This document shows positions 18,333-26,312 of a stretch of DNA of 38,876 nt, piece by piece. The first letter of the stretch is position 1; every line of letters starts with the position of its first letter. Origin of the DNA: a virus; IMG/VR virus record IMGVR_UViG_3300023184_000277, positions 1 through 38,876 of that record. One strand, written 5' to 3'. Made by a program: the position numbers and the translations under genes. The notes under the pieces were generated by a model that did not search any database, was not told where the DNA came from, and saw only the letters and a list, made by a program, of their open reading frames with translations.

Positions 18333-18662
18333 ATGTCAGCTGAAACATCAAAGGGCGTTTTTATAGAAAAACTATTGTTTGCTCTTCTACCTTTACTAAT
18401 AGCCGGTGTAGGATACTTACTAAATTCAGTGGCAACACTCAATCACCAAGTTACCATTCTTGAAAGTAAAGTAAGCCTCGTAGTAACACAAGATAACAAG
18501 CAGGCATCTAATACAGGTAGCGAACTTGCTCGAGAAAAACTACGCCAAGACTTAACAGAAGCAATTCAAAAGAACCGTGATAGTATTCAAGATAATAGAC
18601 AAATGATTGCTATTCACGAAGAAAAAATTAGACAACTGCAAAAAGCACAAGGAGCAAAATAA
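18333..18662 (+). CDS. Small membrane-anchored coiled-coil protein
   Basis: 109 residues, starting 1 nt after the endolysin stop. One N-terminal transmembrane segment (LLFALLPLLIAGVGYLLNSV, ~14-33) precedes a long charged coiled coil to the C-terminus (HQVTILESKVSLVV; QMIAIHEEKIRQLQKAQ). Such topology fits phage lysis regulators, antiholins or pinholin-like proteins, but no family is recognised. Its position within the lysis cluster supports a role in lysis timing; that is inference. Confidence 0.65.
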   Translation: MSAETSKGVFIEKLLFALLPLLIAGVGYLLNSVATLNHQVTILESKVSLVVTQDNKQASNTGSELAREKLRQDLTEAIQKNRDSIQDNRQMIAIHEEKIRQLQKAQGAK

Positions 18663-18663
18663 A

Positions 18664-19200
18664 ATGGCAGACGAAACAAAACCTTTATCACGTTCAGAGC
18701 GTGAAGCACAAATCAAAGACAAAGCAGGATTAGTAATTGTTATCATGGCATTATTCATGGCCATTACCACTTACTTCAGTAACAGTTATTCCGGTGCTGT
18801 GTTAAAAAACATGCTCAAGGCCACAGACACATACTCTTTCTATCAAAGTAAAAGCATCAAACAAACTATTGCCGAAGGGCAATTAGAAGATGCTAAAGAT
18901 AAAAAAGATAAAGAACGTATTGCTAAACTAGAAGCTAAGATTGATCGCTATGAGACTGATCCTGAAAAGGGCGAAGGCAAGAAAGAATTGTTGGCTAAAG
19001 CAAGAGCCTACGAAGCAGTTCGTGATGACGCTGCTAGACATAGCCCATGGCTGACGTTTGCCAGCATGGCATTCCAATTAGCCATTGTATTGTTATCAGC
19101 AAGTATTCTAGCAGTTAACAACAAGATGTACAAAATCAGCGAAGTAGTGGCTGTGATAGGTGTACTATTGTTATGTCAGGGCATTTGGCTCTGGATCTAG
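18664..19200 (+). CDS. DUF4337-like membrane protein
   Basis: 178 residues from ATG 18664, preceded by a GGAG at 18651-18654 and adjacent to the previous stop. A first hydrophobic segment (LVIVIMALFMAITTYF, ~23-38) is followed by KATDTYSFYQSKSIKQ, which matches the DUF4337 family signature. Then comes a charged helical middle (AEGQLEDAKDKKDKERIAK) and two C-terminal transmembrane segments (LTFASMAFQLAIVLLSASIL; VVAVIGVLLLCQGIWLWI). DUF4337 proteins are found in bacteria and some phages; the function is unknown. Likely inner membrane. Confidence 0.75.
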   Translation: MADETKPLSRSEREAQIKDKAGLVIVIMALFMAITTYFSNSYSGAVLKNMLKATDTYSFYQSKSIKQTIAEGQLEDAKDKKDKERIAKLEAKIDRYETDPEKGEGKKELLAKARAYEAVRDDAARHSPWLTFASMAFQLAIVLLSASILAVNNKMYKISEVVAVIGVLLLCQGIWLWI

Positions 19201-19238
19201 TTAACACTAGCTTTATCAAAACGGGTTTTCCATTTAAA

Positions 19239-19261
19239 TAATAGTATATAATATACTATTA
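19239..19261. promoter_or_regulatory. AT-rich perfect inverted repeat with TATAAT
   Basis: The 23-nt palindrome has 11-nt arms around one central A and contains TATAAT (19247-19252) and TATACT (19252-19257). No good -35 sits upstream. It lies just before the small secreted-protein gene, and could be an operator overlapping a -10 element. Confidence 0.4.
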
Positions 19262-19273
19262 TGGAGAGTCCAG

Positions 19274-19510
19274 TTGGCATCAATTACCGCCAGAACCCTA
19301 ACAATATCAAGATGGATCGCGTTAACCATCATATTGTCTACGATTCTAGTAGCGTCATCCCAACAACCACTTAAAAAAGACCAAGTACGTGTATGTGTCC
19401 GGTGGCATTGGACTGGTACTCCCGTTGAGGGCCAGGTAACCTGCGTTGAGTGGGCCGTTAAGGACTGCTCTAACCGACTATATCCAGAAATATGTAAACT
19501 CGGCGGGTGA
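19274..19510 (+). CDS. Small secreted Cys-containing protein
   Basis: 78 residues from TTG 19274, with GGAGAG 5 nt upstream. An N-terminal hydrophobic segment (WIALTIILSTILVASS) looks like a signal peptide or anchor. The mature part has four Cys (VCVRW, TCVEW, DCSN, ICKL) that could form two disulfides in the periplasm. An ATG at 19261 in another frame yields only 37 unremarkable residues. Family unknown. It lies between membrane-protein genes of the lysis region, so a periplasmic lysis or superinfection role is possible. Confidence 0.5.
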   Translation: MASITARTLTISRWIALTIILSTILVASSQQPLKKDQVRVCVRWHWTGTPVEGQVTCVEWAVKDCSNRLYPEICKLGG

Positions 19511-19513
19511 TAC

Positions 19514-20131
19514 ATGATTGACCCAATTAGTATAAGTCTTGCCTTTTCAGCAGCACAATCAGCAATCAGTGGCATTAAACAAGCCATTGCCATGGGCAAG
19601 GATGTTAATAGCATCATTGGGCAAGTAGGGCATTTCTTTGAGTCTGCTGATCAAGTGCATATGGCCAGTATTCAGGCCAAACACAGTTCAATGGGTAAAA
19701 GTGATGCTCAACTCGGTCGTCAGGCTCTTGAGTTTGCCATGCACAGTAATCAACTGCGTGAGGATGAAAGAGCACTCAAGGACATGATTTATTGGCAACT
19801 GGGTAAGCCGCAAATCTGGGATGAAATGGTTAAAGAGCGTGCTAGATTATTAAAAGAAAAACGCGAAGGTGAAGAAGCACTGGCAAAAGCCAAACAGGCA
19901 CATAAAGAAAAGATGGCCAAATATTTTATGCTGGCTTTATATGTATTGTCTGGCGGGCTTGTTATTGGTGCATTTGTTATGCTAGGTGTTCAATTTTACA
20001 GCATGGCCGAAGAACAAAAAGCATTTGAGGCTGCACAGGCAAAAGTCTTAAAGATTCGTAGAGAACAACAATGGGCTAGAGAACAAGAACAGAAGAAACA
20101 ACTTGAATCCGCAAGCAAAAACGGTGGTTAA
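19514..20131 (+). CDS. Phage membrane protein with coiled coil
   Basis: 205 residues. N-terminus MIDPISISLAFSAAQSAISG; the middle is a long charged helix (MVKERARLLKEKREGEEALA), then one transmembrane segment (~137-160, MLALYVLSGGLVIGAFVMLG) and a basic helical tail (KVLKIRREQQWAREQEQKKQ). The overall design recurs beside holins in T4-like aquatic phages, as I recall, but the function is unknown. Probably inner-membrane with large cytoplasmic helical parts. Confidence 0.65.
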   Translation: MIDPISISLAFSAAQSAISGIKQAIAMGKDVNSIIGQVGHFFESADQVHMASIQAKHSSMGKSDAQLGRQALEFAMHSNQLREDERALKDMIYWQLGKPQIWDEMVKERARLLKEKREGEEALAKAKQAHKEKMAKYFMLALYVLSGGLVIGAFVMLGVQFYSMAEEQKAFEAAQAKVLKIRREQQWAREQEQKKQLESASKNGG

Positions 20132-20303
20132 TACCTATTTCTGTCGTTGGACCAATCTTTAAACATGACCCAAAATATCATAACCAATGGCACACACCCT
20201 AGTAAAAATAGTAGATCGTTAAATGTGATGATTATGTTGAAATGCATCCTGTATTTATTGCCCATTTCTGTATAAATATTACTATACTTAATGGAGTTCA
20301 ATT
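20132..20303. other. Intergenic leader before the holin gene
   Basis: 172 nt with no credible ORF on either strand. The right part carries TATAAATA (20271-20278) and TATACT (20289-20294). The left part shows no feature I can name. Confidence 0.5.
20271..20278 (+). promoter_or_regulatory. T4-type late box TATAAATA
   Basis: A perfect octamer ending 26 nt before the ATG at 20304, at the end of a 172-nt gap. A TGGAG ribosome site lies between the box and the start codon. Confidence 0.6.
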
Positions 20304-20927
20304 ATGGCCGACGACACAGTAGAAAAAATGAGTGCAAGCGAAAAGAAAAAAGAAGATTGGATGAATTCAAAATGGCGTCCAATGATGGGTTGGATGTATA
20401 TGCTGATCTGTACCATGGACATGGTAGTATTTCCAATTCTATGGAGTTTGCTACAGAGTCTTAGCCACGGAGCAGTTAATTCACAATGGCAACCATTAAC
20501 CTTACAAGGTGCAGGATTGTTCCATATTGCTATGGGTGCTGTACTGGGTATTGCTGCACACGGTCGTACACAAGAAAAATTAAATGGCGCTAATAATGGC
20601 GGCTTAGGTCAACCAGGATTAGGAACTACATATGTTCCACCGGGCGCGCAAAATACAGTTAATGTAAGCAACCAACCGGGAATGGGTGGTGGATTTGGAG
20701 GAGGTTCAAATGGCGGGTTCGGTTCACCACAAGGCAGTGCCCCAACGTTTGGCGCTCCAGCAGCAGGAGGCTTTGGCAACAGCGGCGGGTTTGGTTCACC
20801 AGCACCAGGAGGCTTTGGTGGTAATTCAGGATTTGGAGCGCCAGCGAGTGGTACCGAATTTGGATCAGTGGGCGTTGGATTTGGTGGCAAAAAGGCTCCA
20901 CCAGCAGCACCGCAACCATTAATATAA
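20304..20927 (+). CDS. GTA-type 3TM holin with Gly/Phe-rich tail
   Basis: 207 residues. SKWRPMMGWMYMLICTMDMV and the hydrophobic segments at ~28-54 and ~70-92 match the holin 3TM family first described in gene transfer agents. Holins open the inner membrane so that endolysin reaches the wall. Residues ~110-207 form a low-complexity tail made of repeated GGFG, GGFGSP and FGAPA units, ending KKAPPAAPQPLI, which is unusual for holins. Expressed from its own late box, separate from the endolysin by about 2 kb. The tail is disordered and FG-rich; function unknown. Confidence 0.75.
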   Translation: MADDTVEKMSASEKKKEDWMNSKWRPMMGWMYMLICTMDMVVFPILWSLLQSLSHGAVNSQWQPLTLQGAGLFHIAMGAVLGIAAHGRTQEKLNGANNGGLGQPGLGTTYVPPGAQNTVNVSNQPGMGGGFGGGSNGGFGSPQGSAPTFGAPAAGGFGNSGGFGSPAPGGFGGNSGFGAPASGTEFGSVGVGFGGKKAPPAAPQPLI

Positions 20928-20937
20928 AGGAAACAAC

Positions 20938-21144
20938 ATGAAAAAATTATTAGCATTATTATTTGTTAGTGTTATGGCTGGAGCAAGCTATGCTGGTGGC
21001 GAGCTCAAAGAAGTTTGCCATGACAAAGTAGATAAAGCCGGCAAGCCAGTTATGGACAAAAAAACTGGTAAGCAAGCACAAGAGTGCAAAAAAATCAAGG
21101 TGCATAAAAAACTCGAAGGCACCGAAATTCCAGTAAAGAAATAA
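20938..21144 (+). CDS. Small secreted basic protein
   Basis: 68 residues with a clear signal peptide: MKKLLALLFVSVMAGASYAG, type I cleavage expected after ASYA. The mature ~48 residues are Lys-rich with two Cys (EVCHDKVDKAGK; AQECKKIKVHKK), so one disulfide is possible. A good AAAGGAAAC ribosome site precedes the ATG, 10 nt after the holin stop. Likely periplasmic. Function unknown; co-expression with the holin suggests an envelope role. Confidence 0.7.
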   Translation: MKKLLALLFVSVMAGASYAGGELKEVCHDKVDKAGKPVMDKKTGKQAQECKKIKVHKKLEGTEIPVKK

Positions 21145-21151
21145 TAAACCA

Positions 21152-21180
21152 TTGACCTTTCATTAAATATATACTATACT
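21152..21180 (+). promoter_or_regulatory. Sigma70-type promoter
   Basis: TTGACC (21152-21157), a 17-nt spacer and TATACT (21175-21180), 20 nt before the ATG of the DnaJ-like gene. It should transcribe the dnaJ-clpA-24315 operon with host polymerase, so probably before late time. Confidence 0.75.
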
Positions 21181-21200
21181 AGTGTATATGGAAGGTATCA

Positions 21201-22064
21201 ATGAAAGACTATTTTAATATTTTAGGCGTAGGAAAATCTGCGTCCGAAGATGAAATTAAAAAAGCCTATAGAGGGCTAGCCATGAAACATCACCCTGATC
21301 GCGGTGGTGATTCAAATAAGTTCCAAGAAATCGAAGAAGCATATCGAGTGTTGTCTGACCCCAATCAACGACAACAATGGGAACAACAATCAAGAAATCC
21401 GTTTGGTGGAGGGCAACAGGGCGGAGGGTTCCACTTTAACTTTGGAGGTGGCGGGATGGATATCAATGATATCTTCCGTAATTTCCACCATGGTGGAGAT
21501 CCATTTGATATATTTGGTAGGCAACAGCAACAACGACGCAACCGAGATCTTAGAATTGCTATACAGTTGGATTTAGCCAGCACGTTAGAAAAACAAAATA
21601 AAACAATTAGTGTACAACACCTAAATGGTCAACGACAAGAATTAAATGTTGAAATTCCGCGTGGTGCTAGAAACGGCATGCAAATGAAATATGGTGGACA
21701 CGGTGATAGATCTAATCCTGGTATTGAGCCCGGTGATCTTTACATTGAATTTCAAATCAGCCCGCATCCTGAATTTCAAATTGACGGCATTGACTTAATA
21801 AAAAATATTCAGCTAGATTGTTTAGACGCAATAACTGGCACTGAAATAATCATCAACGGACTTGATGGTAGACAATTTAGTTGGACTGTTCCGGCTGGTA
21901 CACAATCAGGCGCAAAATTTAAAATACCCGGGCAAGGGTTGTGGCACTTAGAGCATCCTGTGCGTGGCAATATAATTGCGGTAGTAGCTGTAGTAGTTCC
22001 AGCTGGTTTAACAAGGGAACAAAAAGATGCCGTTGAACAACTTAAAACTAAAATTAAAAGGTAA
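21201..22064 (+). CDS. dnaJ: DnaJ/CbpA-like co-chaperone
   Basis: 287 residues. J domain 1-~62 with the catalytic HPD at 31-33, the residues that stimulate DnaK ATPase. Then a Gly/Phe-rich linker (~66-112: NPFGGGQQGGGFHFNFGGGG), then two beta-barrel substrate-binding domains (RDLRIAIQLDLASTLE; GDLYIEFQISPHPEFQ; FSWTVPAGTQSGAKFKIPGQ). No Cys zinc-finger region is present, so it is a type II (CbpA-like) J-protein. It would recruit host DnaK. It is followed 8 nt later by a ClpA-like unfoldase. Together they suggest phage control of host protein folding or turnover. Confidence 0.93.
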   Translation: MKDYFNILGVGKSASEDEIKKAYRGLAMKHHPDRGGDSNKFQEIEEAYRVLSDPNQRQQWEQQSRNPFGGGQQGGGFHFNFGGGGMDINDIFRNFHHGGDPFDIFGRQQQQRRNRDLRIAIQLDLASTLEKQNKTISVQHLNGQRQELNVEIPRGARNGMQMKYGGHGDRSNPGIEPGDLYIEFQISPHPEFQIDGIDLIKNIQLDCLDAITGTEIIINGLDGRQFSWTVPAGTQSGAKFKIPGQGLWHLEHPVRGNIIAVVAVVVPAGLTREQKDAVEQLKTKIKR

Positions 22065-22072
22065 TAAAATAC

Positions 22073-24337
22073 ATGATAACTCCAAATCCTGAAATTGAAT
22101 TAGTAGTAAATGGTGCTACTGAACTAGCCAAAAAGTATAATCACGAGTATGTTACTCTTGAACACCTGTTTGCTAGTATGATACAATTTGAACCTTTCAG
22201 GAACATCCTAATTAAATTTGGTGTTGACATCGAAGGCATGGATCGAGACGTAGCCGACTATTTAGAAAAAATGAGTTTTTTAGCTAAACCTGCCGACGTT
22301 GACCACCCACGAAAAACTCATTCTTTAGAGCGTGTGTTTAATCGTGCGGCCACACAAGTTTTGTTTAGCGGGCGTAGTCAGATTTTGCTGATTGACATTT
22401 TCATGCATCTTATTAAAGAAAATAACAGTCATGCCAGTTATTTTATACTCAAGTATGGGGTTGACCGACAGACTTTTGTTAGTTTCTATAGCAAGCATTA
22501 TCAAGAAAATGTAGGACGTAAAACTGCAATGGTGCATCAAGCCGATGCAGTACTGGAAGAATATTGTACCGATTTAAATCAACGTGCCCGAGATAATAAA
22601 ATTGATCCTGTTATTGGCAGAGAGTTTGAAATTGACGAAATCGCACAGGTGCTGGCCAAGCGCAACAAGAGCAATGTGTTGTTGGTTGGTGATCCTGGCG
22701 TAGGAAAAACTGCTATTGCAGAAGGTCTTGCACTTAACATTGTTAACGGCAATGTACCCGAGTATCTTAAAGCGTACACAGTGTTTAATTTGGATATTGG
22801 ATCATTATTAGCAGGCAGTAAGTATCGTGGTGAGTTTGAAGAGAAACTCAAAGACGTTATTAATGCATTGAGTGTAAAAGGTAAGACTATTTTGTTTATT
22901 GATGAGGCGCATCAAATGCGTGGGGCCGGCAGTGGTAGCCAAAGCAGCGTGGACTTTGCTAACATGATCAAGCCAGCACTGACCAAAGGCACTATTAAAG
23001 TTATTGCGTCAACTACCTGGGAAGAATACACACAGAGCTTTGAAAAGGATCGCGCACTAATGCGCAGGTTCTATAGGCTTACTGTAGAAGAGCCAACCCC
23101 GGCGGTGTCTAAAGATATATTGCGCGGCTTACGCAGTCACTTTGAAGAATTTCACACAGGTAAAATCAGTGACGCAGCAATTGATGCCGCAGTTGAACTC
23201 AGTGTGCGCTACCAAACTGATAAAAAATTGCCCGACAAAGCAATCGACTTAGTTGACACCGCAGCAGCCAAGCTAAAAATTGCTGGTGGTGAATTTACAG
23301 TACAGCGCAGCAACATTATTGATGTGCTTAGTAAGTTAACTAAGATACCAATTGACCAAATTGGTACTGAAGCGACAACAAGTCTTGCCAGCTTAGAATC
23401 TAATGTTAAAGAAAAGTTATACGGACAAGACGCAGTAGTTGACAGTGTACTTGAAAAAATCTATGTGGCCAAGGCCGGACTCAAGAGCCTTAACAAGCCA
23501 ATTGGTAACTTTTTATTCCTGGGCCCAACTGGTACTGGTAAAACTGAGTTGGCTAAACTGCTGGCAGAAAATCTCAGCATGAAGCTGCTGCGTTATGACA
23601 TGAGTGAATATCAAGAACGACATAGTATTGCTAAACTAATTGGTGCTCCCCCCGGCTATGTTGGCTACGAAGATGGTAACCTAGCCGGTGGGGTGTTAAT
23701 ATCAGCACTGGAAAAGAGTCCCAACAGTATAATACTGTTTGATGAAATTGAAAAGGCTCATCCGGATGTTAGTAATCTGCTATTGCAAATCATGGACGAA
23801 GGATTCATTACTGCCAGCAATGGTAAACGAGCAGATGCACGTAACTGTATTGTTATCTTAACCAGCAACTTAGGCAGTGCTGACAATGAACGCAATAACA
23901 TTGGCTTTGGCCGAGACTTTGAAAAGACTGATGAAGATACGCGAGCAGTTAAGGAGTTTTTCAAGCCCGAGTTCCGCAATCGCCTGGATGCTATCTGCAA
24001 GTTTAATAAACTGGACCGATTCAGTATGAAGAAGATTGTTGCCAAATTCCTAGCCGAAATGAATGACTTGTTAGCTGAAAAACAAATACGTATGCGCTTC
24101 AGCGAATCACTAGTGGAGCATTTGGTAGAAACGGGATTTGACAGTAAAATGGGCGCTCGACCCCTAGCTAAAACTATAAATGATTTGATCAAAGTGCCCG
24201 TAAGTAAGCGAATACTATTTGATAATATTGCGTCAGGGTCTATAATAGCAGTAGATGTTGTCGACGGTGCAGTTACCTTTAGTACCCTAACACCCTTAGT
24301 AGAATTAATAACTCATGAACAATTATCCTTGGAGTGA
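22073..24337 (+). CDS. clpA: ClpA-like AAA+ unfoldase
   Basis: 754 residues, close to E. coli ClpA (758). N domain 1-~145. First AAA+ module: Walker A GDPGVGKT at ~206-213 and DEAH at ~277-280. Second: GPTGTGKT at ~484-491 and DEIE at ~557-560. The long middle domain of the disaggregase ClpB is absent. An IGF tripeptide at ~610-612 (ERNNIGFGRDF) sits where ClpA carries its IGL loop that docks onto ClpP, so this unfoldase could feed host ClpP. No phage ClpP or ClpS is seen in the window. Its targets (host or phage) are unknown. Confidence 0.93.
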   Translation: MITPNPEIELVVNGATELAKKYNHEYVTLEHLFASMIQFEPFRNILIKFGVDIEGMDRDVADYLEKMSFLAKPADVDHPRKTHSLERVFNRAATQVLFSGRSQILLIDIFMHLIKENNSHASYFILKYGVDRQTFVSFYSKHYQENVGRKTAMVHQADAVLEEYCTDLNQRARDNKIDPVIGREFEIDEIAQVLAKRNKSNVLLVGDPGVGKTAIAEGLALNIVNGNVPEYLKAYTVFNLDIGSLLAGSKYRGEFEEKLKDVINALSVKGKTILFIDEAHQMRGAGSGSQSSVDFANMIKPALTKGTIKVIASTTWEEYTQSFEKDRALMRRFYRLTVEEPTPAVSKDILRGLRSHFEEFHTGKISDAAIDAAVELSVRYQTDKKLPDKAIDLVDTAAAKLKIAGGEFTVQRSNIIDVLSKLTKIPIDQIGTEATTSLASLESNVKEKLYGQDAVVDSVLEKIYVAKAGLKSLNKPIGNFLFLGPTGTGKTELAKLLAENLSMKLLRYDMSEYQERHSIAKLIGAPPGYVGYEDGNLAGGVLISALEKSPNSIILFDEIEKAHPDVSNLLLQIMDEGFITASNGKRADARNCIVILTSNLGSADNERNNIGFGRDFEKTDEDTRAVKEFFKPEFRNRLDAICKFNKLDRFSMKKIVAKFLAEMNDLLAEKQIRMRFSESLVEHLVETGFDSKMGARPLAKTINDLIKVPVSKRILFDNIASGSIIAVDVVDGAVTFSTLTPLVELITHEQLSLE

Positions 24338-25043
24338 TATTACTCCCTTTCTTGACTTTAGGGATACAAGAAAGAAATTTTTTAATAAGTTTTGCTATGC
24401 CATGGTGTACAAATGCCCAGGCGGACGTATTATTAAATTAGCAAAAACTGCAGATGACATTGGCTGGTTAGCTGAACGACGAATTGCTAGCGACCAGTAT
24501 CGGATGCAGCAGGTCAGATGGAATCCTACACCGTACCTCAAGACCGGAGACATTGACGAGCAACAGATAGCGGCATTTATTGATATTAAAAATAATAAAT
24601 CTCAAGACACCGCCATCAGGATAGAAGAGCCATATGTAAGGGTATATGGACAAAAAGAACAGACGCTATATGATATTGCCAACAATGAGTTAGCAGCATG
24701 GAAACCCTCTTTGGTTGAGTTATATAGGCCAGCTGGTGCTATGGACGAGGCTGCGCTGAACAATGGCAATATAGTTATGAAAACCAACGTTGGGTACCGT
24801 TACAAGTTTATAATGCGCGATGGCTACTATGGGGAAGAAAACAAACTAGCACTTAGTAACTATCTTTTACAGTTAGGGGAGTTAGTAAAAGTATCGCCCA
24901 CAGTAAATCGAAGCTTAACAAACACTGGGAAATACATGTGGCGTGGTTGGTTTTACAGCAATGAGTACGATATTAAAACCATGATTGACATCATAGCACC
25001 CGGTGCAATATCAGCGATTCATACTGTAGTGCATAATAACTGA
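24315..25043 (+). CDS. Conserved phage protein of unknown function (242 aa)
   Basis: 242 residues. The start overlaps the clpA end by 23 nt in another frame, with no evident ribosome site, suggesting translational coupling. Features: RDTRKKFFNKFCYAMVYKCP, WLAERRIASDQYRMQQVRWN, then a C-terminal GKYMWRGWFYSNEYDIKTMI. Mixed alpha/beta, no membrane segment. I believe the C-terminal pattern recurs in T4-like aquatic phages but know no function. Context places it with chaperones. Confidence 0.6.
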   Translation: MNNYPWSDITPFLDFRDTRKKFFNKFCYAMVYKCPGGRIIKLAKTADDIGWLAERRIASDQYRMQQVRWNPTPYLKTGDIDEQQIAAFIDIKNNKSQDTAIRIEEPYVRVYGQKEQTLYDIANNELAAWKPSLVELYRPAGAMDEAALNNGNIVMKTNVGYRYKFIMRDGYYGEENKLALSNYLLQLGELVKVSPTVNRSLTNTGKYMWRGWFYSNEYDIKTMIDIIAPGAISAIHTVVHNN

Positions 25044-25049
25044 TAAATA
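25042..25049 (+). promoter_or_regulatory. Late-promoter-like box GATAAATA
   Basis: One mismatch from TATAAATA, ending 24 nt before the ATG at 25073, which also has an AAGGAG ribosome site. Confidence 0.45.
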
Positions 25050-25072
25050 TCATATGCATACAAGGAGCATAT

Positions 25073-25384
25073 ATGGCTAAAATACAAAAAGAAACAGTAG
25101 TTGTTACGTTTAGTAAACTGGTAAAAGATACTGATCCAGAAAATCGGACAATAGTCCCCAACTCTTTAATTAAAGCATTGCAAGAGCATGCTCAAACCAT
25201 GGTTGAGGAAGATATTATAGTAGAATCTAAAATACAAGAACCGGATCAATTTGATGCCTGGGAAACAACAATTTCGTTAAGTGACGAAGATTTCCATGAA
25301 TCAATTGAACTGGTAGATGCTGCACCAGTAGAAATACAAGTATCAACAATTACAGAAGTATCACCAGACGGGACTGGTTTCTAA
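25073..25384 (+). CDS. Small acidic hypothetical protein (103 aa)
   Basis: 103 residues after AAGGAG and a late-type box. MAKIQKETVVVTFSKLVKDT leads into an acidic alpha/beta sequence (LIKALQEHAQTMVEEDIIVE; FDAWETTISLSDEDF) with a Val/Thr-rich tail. No signal peptide or membrane segment. Family not recognised. It could be a small regulatory or virion protein. Confidence 0.55.
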   Translation: MAKIQKETVVVTFSKLVKDTDPENRTIVPNSLIKALQEHAQTMVEEDIIVESKIQEPDQFDAWETTISLSDEDFHESIELVDAAPVEIQVSTITEVSPDGTGF

Positions 25385-25422
25385 AAAACCCATTTCAAAT
25401 CAATTAACCTAGAAAGCAATCA

Positions 25423-26274
25423 ATGACTGACGAGACTAACAAGACCATCGACCTCCCCGGTACTAGCGCCACTGACGTGGTACAAAAGATCCAAGATCTA
25501 ATGAAAAAGCAAAGTAGCGGGGCGGCCCAACAACCACAACCTCAAGGGGCACCTTACGATTTTAGTAAGATACATATCCATATCGGCATCCCTTGCTATG
25601 GTGGTATGTGTAGTGAACCTACTATGACCAGCCTATTGCGTTTTGTGCTAATGGCGCAACGCAGCGGACTAAACTGGAGTTTAGATACTATGGTCAACGA
25701 GAGTTTGATCACACGTGGTCGTAACAACTTGATGGCTAAAATGATGACCAATGACAAGGCTACACATTTTATGTTCATTGATGCCGATATCCGTTTCCAG
25801 CCTGAAAGCATTTTCCAGATGCTAGCATACGAAAAAGACGTTATTGGTGGCTTGTATCCTAAGAAAAGTATCCCCAGCAACTATGTTATCAACTTGTTGC
25901 CACAGACCAAGATCCAAGGTGATATCTTTACAGTAGATACCATGGGCACTGGTTTCTTGATCTTCAAGCGTGGTGTTTATGAGCAGCTAATGGCTGCGCA
26001 TCCTGAAAGCAAATACGTGGATGACGTAGGTTTAGGCAAGCAGTACGAGCCCATGATGTATGCTATTTTTGATACAGAAATTGACGACAAAGGTCACTAC
26101 CTAAGCGAAGATTGGTTGTTTTGCCGACGCTGGCAAGCTGTTGGTGGTGAAATTTGGGCACACAGCAAGACTCTATTAAATCATGTAGGGCACTATGAGT
26201 ATCTAGGCGACTTGAGCAAGATGCCAGACTTTAGCAAGGCTGCACCAATTCCACAAGAGGCGGTACCTGCTTAA
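25423..26274 (+). CDS. GT-A-like glycosyltransferase
   Basis: 283 residues. After a ~45-residue Gln/Pro-rich leader, IHIGIPCYGGMCSEPTMTSL and TRGRNNLMAKMMTNDKATHF precede FMFIDADIRF with a DAD motif at ~120-122, the nucleotide-sugar/metal site of GT-A enzymes. Then VIGGLYPKKSIPSNYVINLL and MGTGFLIFKRGVYEQL follow. The C-terminal SEDWLFCRRWQAVGGEIWAH is typical of GT-A acceptor regions. Related proteins are widespread in aquatic myoviruses. The target (phage DNA, virion protein or host surface glycan) cannot be told from sequence. Confidence 0.8.
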   Translation: MTDETNKTIDLPGTSATDVVQKIQDLMKKQSSGAAQQPQPQGAPYDFSKIHIHIGIPCYGGMCSEPTMTSLLRFVLMAQRSGLNWSLDTMVNESLITRGRNNLMAKMMTNDKATHFMFIDADIRFQPESIFQMLAYEKDVIGGLYPKKSIPSNYVINLLPQTKIQGDIFTVDTMGTGFLIFKRGVYEQLMAAHPESKYVDDVGLGKQYEPMMYAIFDTEIDDKGHYLSEDWLFCRRWQAVGGEIWAHSKTLLNHVGHYEYLGDLSKMPDFSKAAPIPQEAVPA

Positions 26275-26285
26275 ATCAAATAATA

Positions 26286-26293
26286 CATAAATA
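26286..26293 (+). promoter_or_regulatory. Late-promoter-like box CATAAATA
   Basis: One mismatch from TATAAATA, 20 nt before the ATG of the nucleotidyltransferase gene. It would open the putative head-cargo cluster. Confidence 0.45.
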
Positions 26294-26312
26294 CAGCAAT
26301 AACTTTTAAAAT

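Noticed and set aside
19188-19230. CTAG-TTAACA-CTAG and AAAAC-GG-GTTTT hairpins as a terminator after 18664
   Set aside because: Four- and five-pair AT-rich stems are too weak to support a terminator call.
19261-19374. 37-codon ORF from ATG 19261
   Set aside because: No protein-like features; the overlapping TTG 19274 frame has a ribosome site and a signal-like segment.
20609-20956. Pro-rich minus-strand ORF opposite the holin tail
   Set aside because: Arises from the Gly/Phe-rich repeats read backwards; no start signal.
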